Source of the DNA: Ascidia mentula
Lineage: Eukaryota; Chordata; Ascidiacea; Phlebobranchia; Ascidiidae
Direction: 5' to 3'
Assembly (NCBI GenBank): GCA_947561715.1
Contig: OX387197.1
Location: 24,764,266 to 24,828,265, forward strand
Length of the DNA: 64,000 bases
Below the pieces are notes generated by a model. It searched no databases and had not been told where the DNA came from. It saw only the letters and a program-made list of their open reading frames with translations. Of this stretch, positions 11,398-23,612 are shown in pieces; positions within the stretch are counted from its first letter, which is position 1; each line of letters opens with the position of its first letter. The translations under genes were made by a program, and so were the position numbers.

Positions 11398-13227
11398 TCA
11401 TAAATCAACCCCCATAGCTTGGTGAATCCCCGAAACTGAAACCAATGCTTGTGGTGTTGTCTTCGAAGCAAGATTGACAAAATTCTGTTGCAACTCAGCT
11501 GCAACCTCCGCCTCAACAGCCGTCGGTGGATTTATATTTGGCTCATTTGGATTTGGTTTCTGGCTCAGTCTTTTGTCCTGCTCAGATTTAAGCTTTTGGA
11601 TTAAGTCACTAGCATGGTCCAAATTGGCCTGAATGCTGTCATCTGCTTGTTTCTTTACTGCTGGCTTAATTTGTTCTTTACCCTTTTCCATTTCATCCAA
11701 GAAAGCCACATCAATACCAAGGTCTTTCAGCGTACGAAGTTGATCAAAGTCAACTTCAACCTCCTTTTTTTCTTCAGGTTTTTGATCTTTAGCAGTTTTT
11801 CGCTTGTCCAGAATTTCCTGGTTTGTCTGCGAGTGGGCACTGTGGGTTACATTATCCAACAAGTTGGAGACCATGTTGATCATTCCCTTATCACAGCCAC
11901 TCACAAACTCCTGAATGCTTTGGGCAAAAAGATATCCAGTTTCACCGCTATAGGCTGAAAGCAACAAGTCACTTTCTTCCTGTGTGAGATTCGAGATTCT
12001 GGAGTCGTAAACAGGAGCAAAGGATCCAAATGCACCATAGCTTAAGTATTCCAACGGTGTCACTTTATTCCTTTTGTCTTCTTTAACATCCTGCATGACA
12101 TCCATTCCAGACTGAATGGCACCAGTCAGGGCTCCCATATCCACTACTTTTGTTTCCTGTTGTCCTGCATCAGGATTCAAAAGATTTAAGGTGGTTTTTC
12201 CATCATCATCCATTCTTAAAATACCAAATTTTCCGTGACGATTCTTTTTCATCAGTTTCTCCCTTGCTTCCTTTGCAGCCTCAAGCACATTAGGGGCAAC
12301 AGACAAGGCATCATCAGGGTCAGTAAAGCTAACTGCTTCATGAAGTGTATCCACATCCATAGGGGTTGATGCTTGTTCTGCTTCACCAACAGCAATAGCA
12401 GTGTTTTGGGTATCGACTCTAGTAACCTCAATTGTGCATTCGGCAGATATATCAGTCACTGCTTTATCCTTGTTTTCTGTACCAAGCATTTCTTGTGCTT
12501 CACTTTTAGAAAGTTCATTAGTGGCACTCAAACTTCGCAACATGCTCGCCAGACGATCTTTGCTAAACAATTTGCCCGCTGATGCCAACAATTTTTTTGC
12601 CATTTGATAGTAAATTGTTTCCTCCTTGTTGTAAATGCAACAGTTTTCCACCATCTGTTCCACATCGACCTTCATTTCATCCAAACTGTCATACTGGTTT
12701 GTGACGATTTTGTTTCTCATTGTGCTAAAGTCCATCGGACGTTGAATGACTGAGGAATATCCAGGAGCAATAATATCATTTACTGGCCACTTAAAAATCT
12801 CATGTGGGTCTTTGCGTTCAAGCTGCCTCAAAAGATTCATTAAGACCATGTTCAATGACTTCCTCTTGCTCGCTGTCATTGGAACTGGGGGTGCAGGGGG
12901 TGGTTTCACAGTTTCTGTCGGTTGTGCGACAAAAGACTGCTCCTCTATTTGGGCCTCGGATGAGCTGGATTCGACTTCGAAAGTTTCGTGAATTTTAGGG
13001 GACAAACTGGGTGCTTTCAGGGGCTTAAATAATATCTCAGATGAGCGCTTCTTCTTTTTCTTCTTGTGGTGATGATGGTGGTGGCTTGAGGGTGAGTCAG
13101 CATAATCCGAATCATATGTACCCTCAGATCCACGTTTTAAAATCAGTTTTAATGGTGTTTTCTCTGACCCACCATTATCGTCAGAATGGTGCCAATCACC
13201 TTTATGCTTCTTGTGTTTTTTGGTCAT
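11398..13227 (-). CDS. BRD9: Bromodomain protein of the BRD7/BRD9 family, intronless
   Basis: One uninterrupted 609-codon frame. The N-terminus is Lys/His-rich (MTKKHKKHKGDWHH; a six-His run and Lys-rich tract near residues 49-62), as in BRD7/9. A bromodomain occupies about residues 118-225: LLRQLERKDPHEIFKWPVND, APGYSSVIQRPMDFSTM and CCIYNKEETIYY, with the acetyl-lysine-binding Asn in the YNK motif. The C-terminal half matches the DUF3512 region typical of BRD7/9 (GKFGILRMDDDGKTTLNLLN; TPLEYLSYGAFGSFAPVYDS). BRD7 is a subunit of PBAF and BRD9 of non-canonical BAF chromatin remodellers; tunicate proteins may be pre-duplicate, so the symbol is approximate. A splice-acceptor-like TTTACTTCCAG lies about 45 bp upstream of the start, possibly a 5' UTR intron or a trans-splice site. 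PPAN lies 292 bp upstream on the same strand. Confidence 0.93.
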   Translation of the reverse strand: MTKKHKKHKGDWHHSDDNGGSEKTPLKLILKRGSEGTYDSDYADSPSSHHHHHHKKKKKKRSSEILFKPLKAPSLSPKIHETFEVESSSSEAQIEEQSFVAQPTETVKPPPAPPVPMTASKRKSLNMVLMNLLRQLERKDPHEIFKWPVNDIIAPGYSSVIQRPMDFSTMRNKIVTNQYDSLDEMKVDVEQMVENCCIYNKEETIYYQMAKKLLASAGKLFSKDRLASMLRSLSATNELSKSEAQEMLGTENKDKAVTDISAECTIEVTRVDTQNTAIAVGEAEQASTPMDVDTLHEAVSFTDPDDALSVAPNVLEAAKEAREKLMKKNRHGKFGILRMDDDGKTTLNLLNPDAGQQETKVVDMGALTGAIQSGMDVMQDVKEDKRNKVTPLEYLSYGAFGSFAPVYDSRISNLTQEESDLLLSAYSGETGYLFAQSIQEFVSGCDKGMINMVSNLLDNVTHSAHSQTNQEILDKRKTAKDQKPEEKKEVEVDFDQLRTLKDLGIDVAFLDEMEKGKEQIKPAVKKQADDSIQANLDHASDLIQKLKSEQDKRLSQKPNPNEPNINPPTAVEAEVAAELQQNFVNLASKTTPQALVSVSGIHQAMGVDL

Positions 13228-13519
13228 TGTTAAAGTTGCTACAATTTTTTTTACATATCCAACCTAACTACATCTGGAAGTAAAGATGCAAAGAGACAGT
13301 TGTTACAGTTTAGAATAAACACACCATGGCAATTAAATTTGTTTTGGAATTGAATAAGATCAATTGAAATTACCAATGCACAAGATGCAATAAAAAAACA
13401 CCACTAAACAACATAAACAGCCAGTACTTTGCCACTAAAAGAAGTATAACAAAAGTGGGCGTTATTTGGGCAGTGACGTCATACATGTTTAATTGCATGT
13501 CGTTCAAATTTTTTGTTTT

Positions 13520-14539
13520 TTATTTCTTTTTAGCATATCGTGACTTTGAATTAAGCATCTTGTTTTTTCTTGATTTCTTAATCACTTTTGACAACTTTGG
13601 CTTTTTTGGAAGAGTTTGTTTCTTTTCAACTGATTGTTTTTCTTTTTCAGTTTTCTTTTCGAAAGAATGAAAGAGGACTTCTCCAGCACAAAGCCCTGAC
13701 TGAACTTTGTATAACTGTAGAGTCAAACGAGGACCAAGCTCTGTCAATCCAACTGCTGACACTGGTCCAACAGTTGTCCAGGCAGTGTTTTCTTTGCCAG
13801 GCACCTGGTTTTCATCACTTGGTTCATCTTTTGTCAGTAATTCACTTATGTCCTTAAGTTGGCTCAGATCGGGAACAGACTTTTTTCCATCCACTAAATT
13901 ATCCATTTTGTTGCTCAAATTTACAGCTTTTCTTGCAATGTTGTAGTGGCGAAGCTCTATGCAATCATTAGCGACATCGTGTTTGAACAAAACACATCTT
14001 TGGACCATTCCAACCGATAACCTGTTGATGTTTAATGAAGGAAGCATGTTCTGGAGCATTGTTCTGCATAGCTTCATTTCGGTTGAGCCCTCAGTCCCAG
14101 GTTGAACAAAGTTATTGAGTACCAACAAGGGTGCAGACTTGAATTGCCCCTGCGATGGTTTTGGTCTGTCCTGGGCTGAAGTAACGTCCTTTTTCAGGCA
14201 GTACTTTAATACTTTGAAGCAGATTGTGGGGCCTTGTGGCAAACGGGAAATGTTCACATTCACGCCGGACAAAGATTTTGTGAAGACAATCATGTGAGTT
14301 ACACCAAGAGGTGATGATACAGCGACGAAGTCCTTCAAACTGTTTCCTTTTCTCACTTTTAAGCTTGAAGCTGTGTACGGCTCCATTATCTGACGAACAT
14401 CCGCCGTCAGTTGACGAATATTGGTACCGACTTGACCTTTCGAGAAAACAAACGAATGTGGCGCTTTCTGCATTTCAACCTCCATGTTTCTATTGTTTTG
14501 GTTACGCTTTTTTGCCCTTCCTTTACGCTTTTTTGCCAT
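13520..14539 (-). CDS. PPAN: Peter Pan / SSF1 ribosome-biogenesis protein, Brix domain, intronless
   Basis: A 339-codon frame. After a basic start (MAKKRKGRAKKRNQNN) comes the Brix domain: HSFVFSKGQVGTNIRQL, VRQIMEPYTASSLKVRKGNS, LKDFVAVSSPLGVTHMIVFT, RLPQGPTICFKVLKYCLKKD, LLVLNNF, ISELL and TELGPRLTLQLYKVQSGLC, then a Lys-rich tail. These blocks align in order with human PPAN and yeast Ssf1, which act in 60S subunit (27S pre-rRNA) processing in the nucleolus. The protein is shorter than human PPAN (about 470 residues) mainly in the C-terminal acidic/basic extension. The start is the first Met, matching the family. It and the neighbouring BRD7/9 gene both lack introns, unlike all other genes here. 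Confidence 0.96.
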   Translation of the reverse strand: MAKKRKGRAKKRNQNNRNMEVEMQKAPHSFVFSKGQVGTNIRQLTADVRQIMEPYTASSLKVRKGNSLKDFVAVSSPLGVTHMIVFTKSLSGVNVNISRLPQGPTICFKVLKYCLKKDVTSAQDRPKPSQGQFKSAPLLVLNNFVQPGTEGSTEMKLCRTMLQNMLPSLNINRLSVGMVQRCVLFKHDVANDCIELRHYNIARKAVNLSNKMDNLVDGKKSVPDLSQLKDISELLTKDEPSDENQVPGKENTAWTTVGPVSAVGLTELGPRLTLQLYKVQSGLCAGEVLFHSFEKKTEKEKQSVEKKQTLPKKPKLSKVIKKSRKNKMLNSKSRYAKKK

Positions 14540-15817
14540 ATTTGCGTTAATTTACACTCAAAACGAGTCTTAATTCAGTAAATTTGTTAAACTCTCACAC
14601 GTCGGGACTTTTTTGGAAAAACAAACTAAATAGCGCGCTTTGTGTCGCGCGTCGCGTCAAAGGTGTCGCTGCATAGAAAACTCAACAAAAGTTGCCCCTG
14701 GTCGCTGTTCATATTTCACCAAAATACAAAAGATCGGACAATATCAGTGGATTTGCTCTTTAAAAGCAGCTCCACAGTTTAAAAAAATTCCTGGCAATTT
14801 CTTATCAATGCTGAAACTGTAATCATATATTCATCCATTACTATCTATATTCAGGTATATCTAGTATAATTGGATTTGACGGGTACACGCAGATTACATC
14901 ATTTTTACTACTTCCAATGTTTCCACTCAACCAAGTGTTCGACCAGACAAATCCTTTACGTTTGCTACTGCCACGTTTATTATTCCGCTACCAATTATAC
15001 TGATGATGTTGACGGTTTCTAAAAGTTGGAAGCAAAAACAAAAACCACACAAGTGAAACACACACACAGTAAATGACAATATGAAAACAAACAAGTTGAA
15101 GTGGTTTCAAAGCCAGCTGGGAAGAGGTTGTTATGTCACACAATGTTAACGTATGGTATAAAGTGACAGTGGGGCAAATCACAGCAAAAAGTGTCTCAAA
15201 GGTCAGTTAAACTTGATGGTCAACAGTTAAACACAGCAAAACAAAAATAGTGTTAACATAGCAAAGGTAGCTTCACCAACCCGCCATTTGATAGCTTACA
15301 TAAGAATTGTATTTAAAATACGCAAAAAACGGCGACAGCAGCAAACGAACAGAAATTTAAGACAACAAAGCTATGTCTAGCGTTGCCTTAAACCGTCTAC
15401 AATTTACAACATCGTCTTGTTTGCAAGCGAGGTTTTGATGATTGCAGAAAGCGGGCATTTATAAAATTACGGCATCATGTACTGTAAGAAACGATGATGA
15501 TATTTTCAAGCACATATTTATCACAATAATCGACGTGGTCAACCGAAAACAAAGTAATCGATGTTTTGTCCGACATAATTGAAGACTATTCTGAGTTCAT
15601 AGTCTGTGGATAAAAGTGGTCAATCATTTTTAGTTGTTCAACATATTGTTTCGTCAATAGTTAACAAAAATGGGGATTCCCGATAAAGAAGGGTGGTTAT
15701 AATAGTGTTCGCCAACCAACGCTATGAACGCGTTGCGTGTATTCAAACAACCAAAAAAAATTTTGCTTCGTTGTGTGCATTTACAAGCAGATCAGCAAAT
15801 AGAAAGCTATCGTTTAA
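14540..15817. other. Intergenic region, no gene seen
   Basis: 1.28 kb between the PPAN start and the DEPDC1 stop, both on the minus strand. It presumably holds the PPAN promoter and the DEPDC1 3' UTR. No repeats or conserved frames were recognised. Confidence 0.5.
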
Positions 15818-18800
15818 TTAAACACAAATGGTAATATACCTCAAGTTTCGCAGTCTCTGGATAGCGCCAGTGAGCAAAGGTTGTTTTTTCTGGGGAGCGG
15901 AATCCAACCTCGGATGACCTTGCGGGAATCGCGCTTTGTAAATACCGGGGTACGACTTTTGGAACTAAATTCATGCACAACACAAGAATGTGCTTTATAA
16001 CTTTAAACATCACGATTTTAGCATCAGCAAATCGCAACGTAAACATCTCCATGGTTACCAGTGGGGTCGTTGCTTAAATACCTGCTTCAGTTTTTTCTTC
16101 TTCTCTTTAACCGAGATCGTTTTGTCTTCAACGATTTTCTGCAGTAGTTCAGTGAGAGCTGTCCTGAGTGCGGACTGACTGTGACTTTCGTATTCTGCGT
16201 TGCTGACCTGGAATAAAGTTGAACATCTAACAATTCAAATCGAGGTATTTTCTGCTAAATCTGTTACTGAGTCTCCGTTAGCCATAGAGACAACAGGCGA
16301 TCGAAGAAAACAAATTTAAGGTGTTTCAATGTTTGAACTATTGTCAAGAAAGTACAAATGGACCCGGTCGAATCATCAATGATTTCTACAAACCTGTTTG
16401 CAGAAAGTGTGTTGTCTCGATAATTTCTTCCGACCAAACGTGTCCTTTTTCATGTTTTCCTGAAAATAAATAGAAAACATCAAATCACCAGGTACTTTTG
16501 TCTGGAGCAAAGTTCCCCGCAACCTTATTTTAATCACGCCACACTTCCAGCGACACACAGCACCCCAAAACACAACTTCTTGATGCAAACCCTTGATTTT
16601 TTTTATTATGACGTAATAAAGATTAATTGTCCAATTGTCGTAAACGTTCAAATATTCCCAGGATAAAATGTACAGTCTCCTACAGAACGCCAGTTACAAT
16701 CAATGGAAAGAAATTTTTTCTATCGGTAAATAACTCGCCAACGTTTTTGATTTCGATTATTTGTTACGTCACAATTACCTTATCGGCCACGGTACGCTGA
16801 ATTTGATTTTGAACCTCTTCTCGAAGTTTATCGGGAACTTTCATCAACACAGCTGCGTGATCGAGCATGAAGCAGAAGACACGCTCCGATAGCTTCGTTC
16901 CTACGCCATCAGACACGTCACGTGGGCGGACGATACAGGAGGTGAATTTTTGGACAAGCTGTGCGGATAACGTTGTAACAATTAGTTGATTTAATAATGC
17001 AAAAACACACAGAGTTGCAGCATTTCAACAAACAGTCTGTTGTACATCCAGGGCTTCCCGAACGCTGGCCCATTTCATTTGAATACAATTTTTCGCGAAT
17101 TTTTGTGTTGGACATTTTTCTAATTTTCATATTTTGATGAAAGAGCAATTTTGCTATAACGACTTAAAAACGGGCATATATGGTGACCCCCATCTACGTC
17201 CCAGGAAGCGTAGTTTGAGAAGTGCAATTAAAGGGCAGGGAAATTGCTTACGTCTCATAAGATTCATCGTTCGACCCCCAGTTTTGGAAGCCTCCTGACA
17301 CAACTTACCAATGAACGCAGTGAGAGATGTTCGTCAAACGTGATAAGATGGGGGTTGCTCAACATTTTCGACAACAAGCGGAGAAGCAAATGGAGTTTTC
17401 TGCATAAAGTGTCGATAATTTTTTAACTGAAGAGCTTTTTGTGTTGATTGTTACCTAGTTTGGTACCCAACATATCGACGATTGACCGTAAGGTACAACA
17501 AAGTGGAAATCTGTGTGCCTGCTAGTCTACCAGCCAGCACAGTGCCACATCAACAGCTGCACTGATGAGACCTTACAGGTCGAAACAGTGCGTGTATACA
17601 CCCTGTCTGCAGCTCTCATTGATCATTATGGCTCTTTTGCGCATATAAAGTGCTTTTTAATTTAAAAAAAAGTATTTTTGGAAGTTTTGGTATTAGACGC
17701 GGGAATTATGCAATGTAGTAAACAGATAACCTTTAACCTTATTTTAACGTAACGAAACAATATTATTTATCAAGTGATTTCATACAAATATTTAAATATT
17801 ATTGGTAGAAGAATTCAACATCATTCAAACACAAATGCTTTATTTTTTGGTCATCGCTTTCTACACAAAAACCATTAATGCCCACTATTTAAAGTGAAAA
17901 AGAAATTCGGTAATTCGGAATAAAAATTGCAATCTCAACATTAAACCTCTACAGATGCGGCCTCCAACACAATAAATACCTCCTGTTTGATGGCGGGAGA
18001 AGCAGAAGACAAAGTTGGAAGGCCTCGGTTGAATGAGGCCGAACTCCCTGTTGTTCACCTGTGTAATATTAAGAAACATAAATAATCAATATTGCCAATA
18101 ATGTTTCAAGTGAGCTGCAAACAGGGCCAGCAGTGTTTTGACCTATTTGGTTTCATGCAGTGCATTGGTGAAGTTACGGCAATCTTGCCAGCTAAGCAGC
18201 CAGTATCAAGAAATCTTATGGGCCAAACAATGGCACTGCAACTAACTTAATACATATAACATTATTAACACACCCGTAAACGCGCATATTGTAAATACTC
18301 AATAAGTTTTGTTGCAATAAAAGTTCAATAAATAAAACCAACCAATAGCAACGCGTTGTTTTCGCGCCAAATCCAGAGCCGCGCTCAGGGGCGACTGGGG
18401 TTGAAAAGGGGTGACAACACTTGGACGACTCGCGCTCTTGTGACGTAACAAAGGAGCGGCGTCGGGTTGGAATTCGGAAGACGGTGGGAGGGGTTGGGGA
18501 GGGCAGGTTTTCCTTCGTGGGTGAAGACTGCTGTAAGATCTGTGTCATTTTCAAAGAATAATGGCTTTTAGTATTTTTAATGATAAAATTTGTGGTTTTG
18601 AGTTTGGGAGTCGCGTTCAAGGCGTTGCTGACGTTCTAATTATAAAAAGTCGCCTGCAACTATAACGCTGTGAAAATTATATAAATAAATAAACAGGAAA
18701 TCACATTTGGCGTGCAACTCTGTCGTGCTTTACACCAATATTACTAAGTGATTGCAAGTTTTGCATAAATACTAGCAAAGTTCAATTATAATAACAGCCA

Positions 18801-21800
18801 TGTTGGATAAGATGTTTTCAATGGTTACACAAAACTACAGCGATAAACGAACCTGCTGAGGCGTTCAAATTTGCCAGCCACGTCCTTCCGAGACGGTCCA
18901 GACAGTTTTTCGTCCGACGAGCCAAGAGATACGTAAGGTAGTCTCATAATCCGTGACTTTATATGGTGAGCGTTAGTCTGATGTTGACCGCTCTCGGTTG
19001 GGGGGACTTCCCGTCTTTCGATGATGTCGGACTTCGGGCGAACTTGGATTAAGCCCGCGACGCCACCGTGCGGTTTTCTGTTGTTTCGCAATTCTGTTTG
19101 ATATACAAAAAAAAGGTATTGACATGTAATATGTCATTTGCTTAGCTGATGTGCGATGTTGTTTTAAGTTATTACAAAAAACCTAATACATTATTGGCTT
19201 TGCTGAAAGAAAATGCCCAAGGCTAGATATTGTTTCCTATTTATCTTGCAAATGGAATAATAAAGAATTGAGTTAAAGAAACCTACAACACATATAGAAA
19301 ACAATGTCCTTGTTTTTTTTTAAAAAGTTTTTCAGAAATTAAATTCATATCTTAAATTTCAAACCACAATTTATGTTAAACGCACCTGCATTTCTCACAG
19401 AGTAAACTCTTCCAACTCCAGCTGGGGAGATTTTTCTTGTAATCCTCTGCATGCTTCTGAATTTCTCCTTTTCCCCATTCATCTTGTTGTACATGTCGAA
19501 CGCGGAGGGGGAGTGTTCCTCGTCAGTGCTCTTCATCCTGGGCAACATCTCCATGTAAGGATCACCGGATGAGGAAGAGGAGTCCTCGGAGACAGGGATC
19601 TTTTCCGACGGATATTTAACTGGAATCTGATCCCGGAATGGAGTTGAGTGAATCCTGGGAGGTATTTTGTCCGCTGGAAGAGGTTTCATGCTTCTATATG
19701 GAGGAGAGAAGATGTCATTGTTCACATCATCTTCTTGAGCATCCTCATCTGCTTCTCGCATGAGGTCGAGTTCCAGCTCATTTCGCATCGTGTGACTCAT
19801 GTTAAGGAGAAGATCCTCCACAGATGAGAATATTTCCTCTTCGTGACGATGAATTTCTTAAGAAAAAAATTAAGATATAACTTATTTGGGGTCTTGGGTC
19901 AATGAAAAGTAAATAGTTTATAAATATATACACAAATATTTTTTATGTTTCTTGTAATGAAAAAATATTTTAATATAAAACGTCACTAATATTCACTTAT
20001 AGGCAACAACCTTGGTTTTACATGGGGTTACAAAAGTTTGACTGCAGAGAATATCAGAGAATTACAAAAACATTTTGGTGTAAATCAGTCCAAATTACCA
20101 GGTCCAGTTTGAAATACATTGTGTTGGAAACTGAGGTTCACATAATTCTCCACAGCACCATTTTTGTGGGTTGAAACATTGTGTTCAGAAATTCTTAGTT
20201 CCGGCAGGGAAGCTGCGATGTTGTTGTTCACGGAATGTGGCACCGAAGATCTGACAAAAACAATCATGTATTCTTTGCACAAAATAAACTTACATGCAAC
20301 TAAATGGTAAAAACAACTAAAACAGTTATTATTACATATTAACATGTTTAAAACAGAGATACTTTTAATAGTATAGTATTTCTAGCGGTCGAAGTTGTTG
20401 TGTTTTATCCTTATCCCTTTCTTTACTGTTGTTGTTTGTCAGACATTTTTAAAATCATTTGCTGTGTTTACTGCAAGGGACTGAAGACGACCATGGGGCC
20501 AAATATATATTCCTGATTATAAGCCAGGCTGGTCCTGTAGCAAAAAGCTTTTTTAGTAATATCTCATAACAACTGTTACAATTTGACTGAACAAAACTGT
20601 GGGATGTCACAATTTGACCTTATACCTTTCTGAAAGACTTTGATCTTGCCTGAACTGGAAAGAAGTTTCCTCATCAAGTACATCCAGTGCAGGAGTACTT
20701 TGATATTGACTGGACATCTTATTCTTTGAGCGATTTTCCATTAGGCTGTGATTTCTATAGTACAATGAATTTTTTTAAAACACTCTTTTTTGTAGAATTC
20801 ACTAAAGTATTGTTGGAAAAAATACCAAAATGCACAATACCTTTGCAAGGGATTCCTTTTATTGTTGTTTGCTTCCAAACCTGCATGTCTTGGACAAAGC
20901 ATGGGTGCAGATGAAATGCCTGAAAACAAATGAACATAAAATGCCTCATGCGAAAGGGTAAGTAAACATTGATGTCCTTTTGTAGAGCTGCATGTAAAGC
21001 ATGATCTATCATTTTACATTCCTACAGTATAAACTATTCTTGCATAAATCATCATGAATATTTTAGTGTTCCAGGAGGTGACCAGGAGCAAAACACATAC
21101 CTTCTGGCTTGAAGAGTTTTCTACCGGCCCTTACACTCTTCTGTCTTCTCACCGCAATATTTTCGTGTCTCATCTGAGCTTGGATCAACTTCTTGTGAAT
21201 TTTCTCTAGTTCTGCTTCAGATTGAGGGTTTGGTTTAGGATCTGAAAAATCGAAAAAATACATTTAAAACACAAAAGTATACAAAGTAATTTTCTAAACA
21301 ACTGTTATGCCTTTAACACATATGGCATGCATACAAATACAATAAAAAATGTATCCGCACCGTAACATAATAAATTTTTTTTAACCATTAACATATGTAC
21401 ATTTCAAATAAAGAAATGAGGCAAACCTTGTATAGTGACAGTGTGGCTATGACCTCTGCACATCTCATCCAACAACTCTCCACGAACCAACAAAGTTGTG
21501 AAAATCTCGTACAGACCCTGGGTTGTCAGTGCATCAGGCATTGCATGAAAGTATTCGTGTATTGCCTTGAACACATCTTTTTCAAAACCTACAGAGTTTG
21601 AACATGCTTAAGTTTGAAATTGTTTTGCTCAGTGCAGTCACACAGTTTTCCTTACCATAAATTACACAAAAAAAACATTACAAAATTGTTATTTACCTTC
21701 ATAGTTTGGCAGTCCGGAATCTGTTGAATCTGGCCATCCGGCAAGACATTTCATTGCACTGAGAAGCCAACATGGCAATTCATGCTCCGCCGTAACATGC

Positions 21801-23612
21801 ACAACACCGGATGGCGCCAGTTGTGTTGAGTTGTGTTGAATCCATTCACCATTGAGCTGCTTGCCAGGAAATATGTCAGTCGCATTTTCAAGATGTAAAA
21901 CTCGCCGTAAACTAAAACAAACAAAGCAAATCAATTGCATATCATTCATACTGTGCACAAAACCCTCTGCAAAATTGTAATGAAGACTTTTTTTCACCAA
22001 AAACTTAAAAAAGATATCACATTTGTCGAATTAATGTATGAGATCTGCATTAATAATCAAGAAAAATTGGCTTATTTTACAATCAAAAATATTAACATAC
22101 AAAACACGCTTTTATCAAACTGCCAACAACTTAGCACTTACCAAACAAGAAGAGACTTTTTCCACACTCCATTCATTTCCTCCGCAGATAATTGTGAGTC
22201 TTGCTGCAACTTTGATCCAACCATGTTTGCACTTTGCGGTTTGTCTCCATTCCCTCCATTGTTCTCAATGACAATGGATGTGGAGATCTGAACAATGGCA
22301 AGCAATTAGTGAGCAATTTTCTGTGTTTCCTTTTCATAGGATTTAAATTATGGGCTTTGCCAAGGACCGACAGATTATGGCTTGTTGTGGAATTTGATGT
22401 GATTTGTCATAATTTATTAAAAACAAAAAAAATTTATATCTAAAAACTTAATATTCAATGAAATGTGCATGGTTTTATGCAAACAAATGGCAGCTCCTAA
22501 AATAGCTTCGCTTATTACTCTCTATTAAAGTGCTTATTCTATCCACCACATGTGTTTAAACAACAAACAAAAATTGGCAGGACGTTTGTTTAACTTCTCA
22601 CCTTTGATAAATTAGGGGTTGATTTGTAAAGATTTGTTTTGGGCTTTTTGAATGATTTTTCTTCCACTTTTGTTGCTGCATTGGTTGGAATTAGTGCAAG
22701 TGGCTGTCGTATTGATTTGGATGGAGAGTTAGCAACTGGAAATCTACAGAACAAAAACAATTATATCCATCCACACAGGTGACTGTTTGATTTAGTGATA
22801 AAAGCACCAAAAGTTAGGACGGTTGAACCCATATATTCTATATGTTTGGCATGTTTTTGAAAATATTCCAGTGTGTTTTCCTTTTGACGTTTTAAAGGTA
22901 TCACCAACAGACTATGCATTTTGATTGACAATCAGCGCAAAGCAAAATAAACTGGCACTTTAAAGCTAAACACATTTCCAAAATACAAAAAGTCACCTGT
23001 ACAGTTGATTGTTATCAGAGAAGTTTTCTGATCCCCAAGATCCGTGTATGTCCTCGAACACATGGTTTTTCAGAAACTTTTTGAGAAGTTGAATTGTTTG
23101 TTGACGAGTAACCTGTTACCCAACACAAGTAATAACTAATAAGCAATCAGAGCGCAATAAGTAAAAACATACTGGAATACCAAACATACGTTATGAACAA
23201 TCGTTGTGTGAATGTAAAGTTAAAAACATACTGGAATACCCAACAAAAAACATAAGTAGAAATACTCATACTATGTATTCACAAACCTGGGACCCAAAGT
23301 TTCTGTTGGCTTTTAGCAAAGAGTGCAACCATTCTATAGCTTCTGCTGCTGTGAAGCAATCATCATACGTTTTAAGCAAATGCCTGTGCTTTTTTGTTGG
23401 AATTCCAGCTTGGAAGAGTCTCACTACTTCATTCCACTGTTATAAAAAAACAAATATTTTGTAAGATACTGTTATTAAAATCTTACCTTTTCTTTTATTT
23501 AATATTTAGTATTGTGATCATTTCAATATTCAAGTTTAGCAAATGTTTGAACAAGCTTTACCAATTTTGTGGCTCTGTAAGGTCCCTGTGGAATACTTCC
23601 TGAAGAGATCAT
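15818..23612 (-). CDS. DEPDC1: DEPDC1-type protein (DEP domain plus RhoGAP-like region), 20 exons
   Basis: Exons, in transcript order: 23562-23612, 23287-23436, 22997-23112, 22602-22743, 22142-22287, 21697-21911, 21427-21588, 21101-21241, 20841-20919, 20626-20745, 20099-20250, 19386-19856, 18853-19093, 18343-18530, 17980-18058, 17309-17399, 16779-16958, 16394-16459, 16082-16207, 15818-15964. All phases agree. The start reads [17 protein letters not shown] then [59 protein letters not shown] and [16 protein letters not shown]: the DEP domain in the DEPDC1 form. The RhoGAP-like region has [20 protein letters not shown] and [13 protein letters not shown]. Downstream are [40 protein letters not shown] and [18 protein letters not shown] near the C-terminus, all paralleling vertebrate DEPDC1. 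The middle (exons 8-14) is poorly conserved. Vertebrate DEPDC1 is a mitotic, proliferation-linked protein. The A versus B paralogue cannot be assigned. Confidence 0.95.
17440..17650 (+). repeat. SINE-like dispersed repeat carrying a hammerhead ribozyme (copy 2)
   Basis: It shares CAAAGTGGAAATCT, CAGCTGCACTGATGAGACCT and the tail CTGTCTGCAGCTC with the other copies. It lies in the DEPDC1 intron between exons 15 and 16, antisense to the gene. Limits are approximate. Confidence 0.6.
17555..17614 (+). ncRNA. Hammerhead ribozyme, type I topology, apparently intact (copy 2)
   Basis: Stem I is AGCTGCA 17555-17561 with TGCAGCT 17608-17614. The core CTGATGA is at 17562-17568. Stem II is GACC 17569-17572 with GGTC 17578-17581. 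GAA follows at 17582-17584. Stem III is ACAG 17585-17588 with CTGT 17603-17606, extended by the inner hairpin GTGTATACAC. The cleavage nucleotide is C17607. Core and stem I are identical to copy 1 while loops II and III differ, as expected for a conserved ribozyme. Confidence 0.87.

Noticed and set aside
13588-14550. Plus-strand frames opposite PPAN
   Set aside because: Antisense shadows of a clearly conserved coding sequence.
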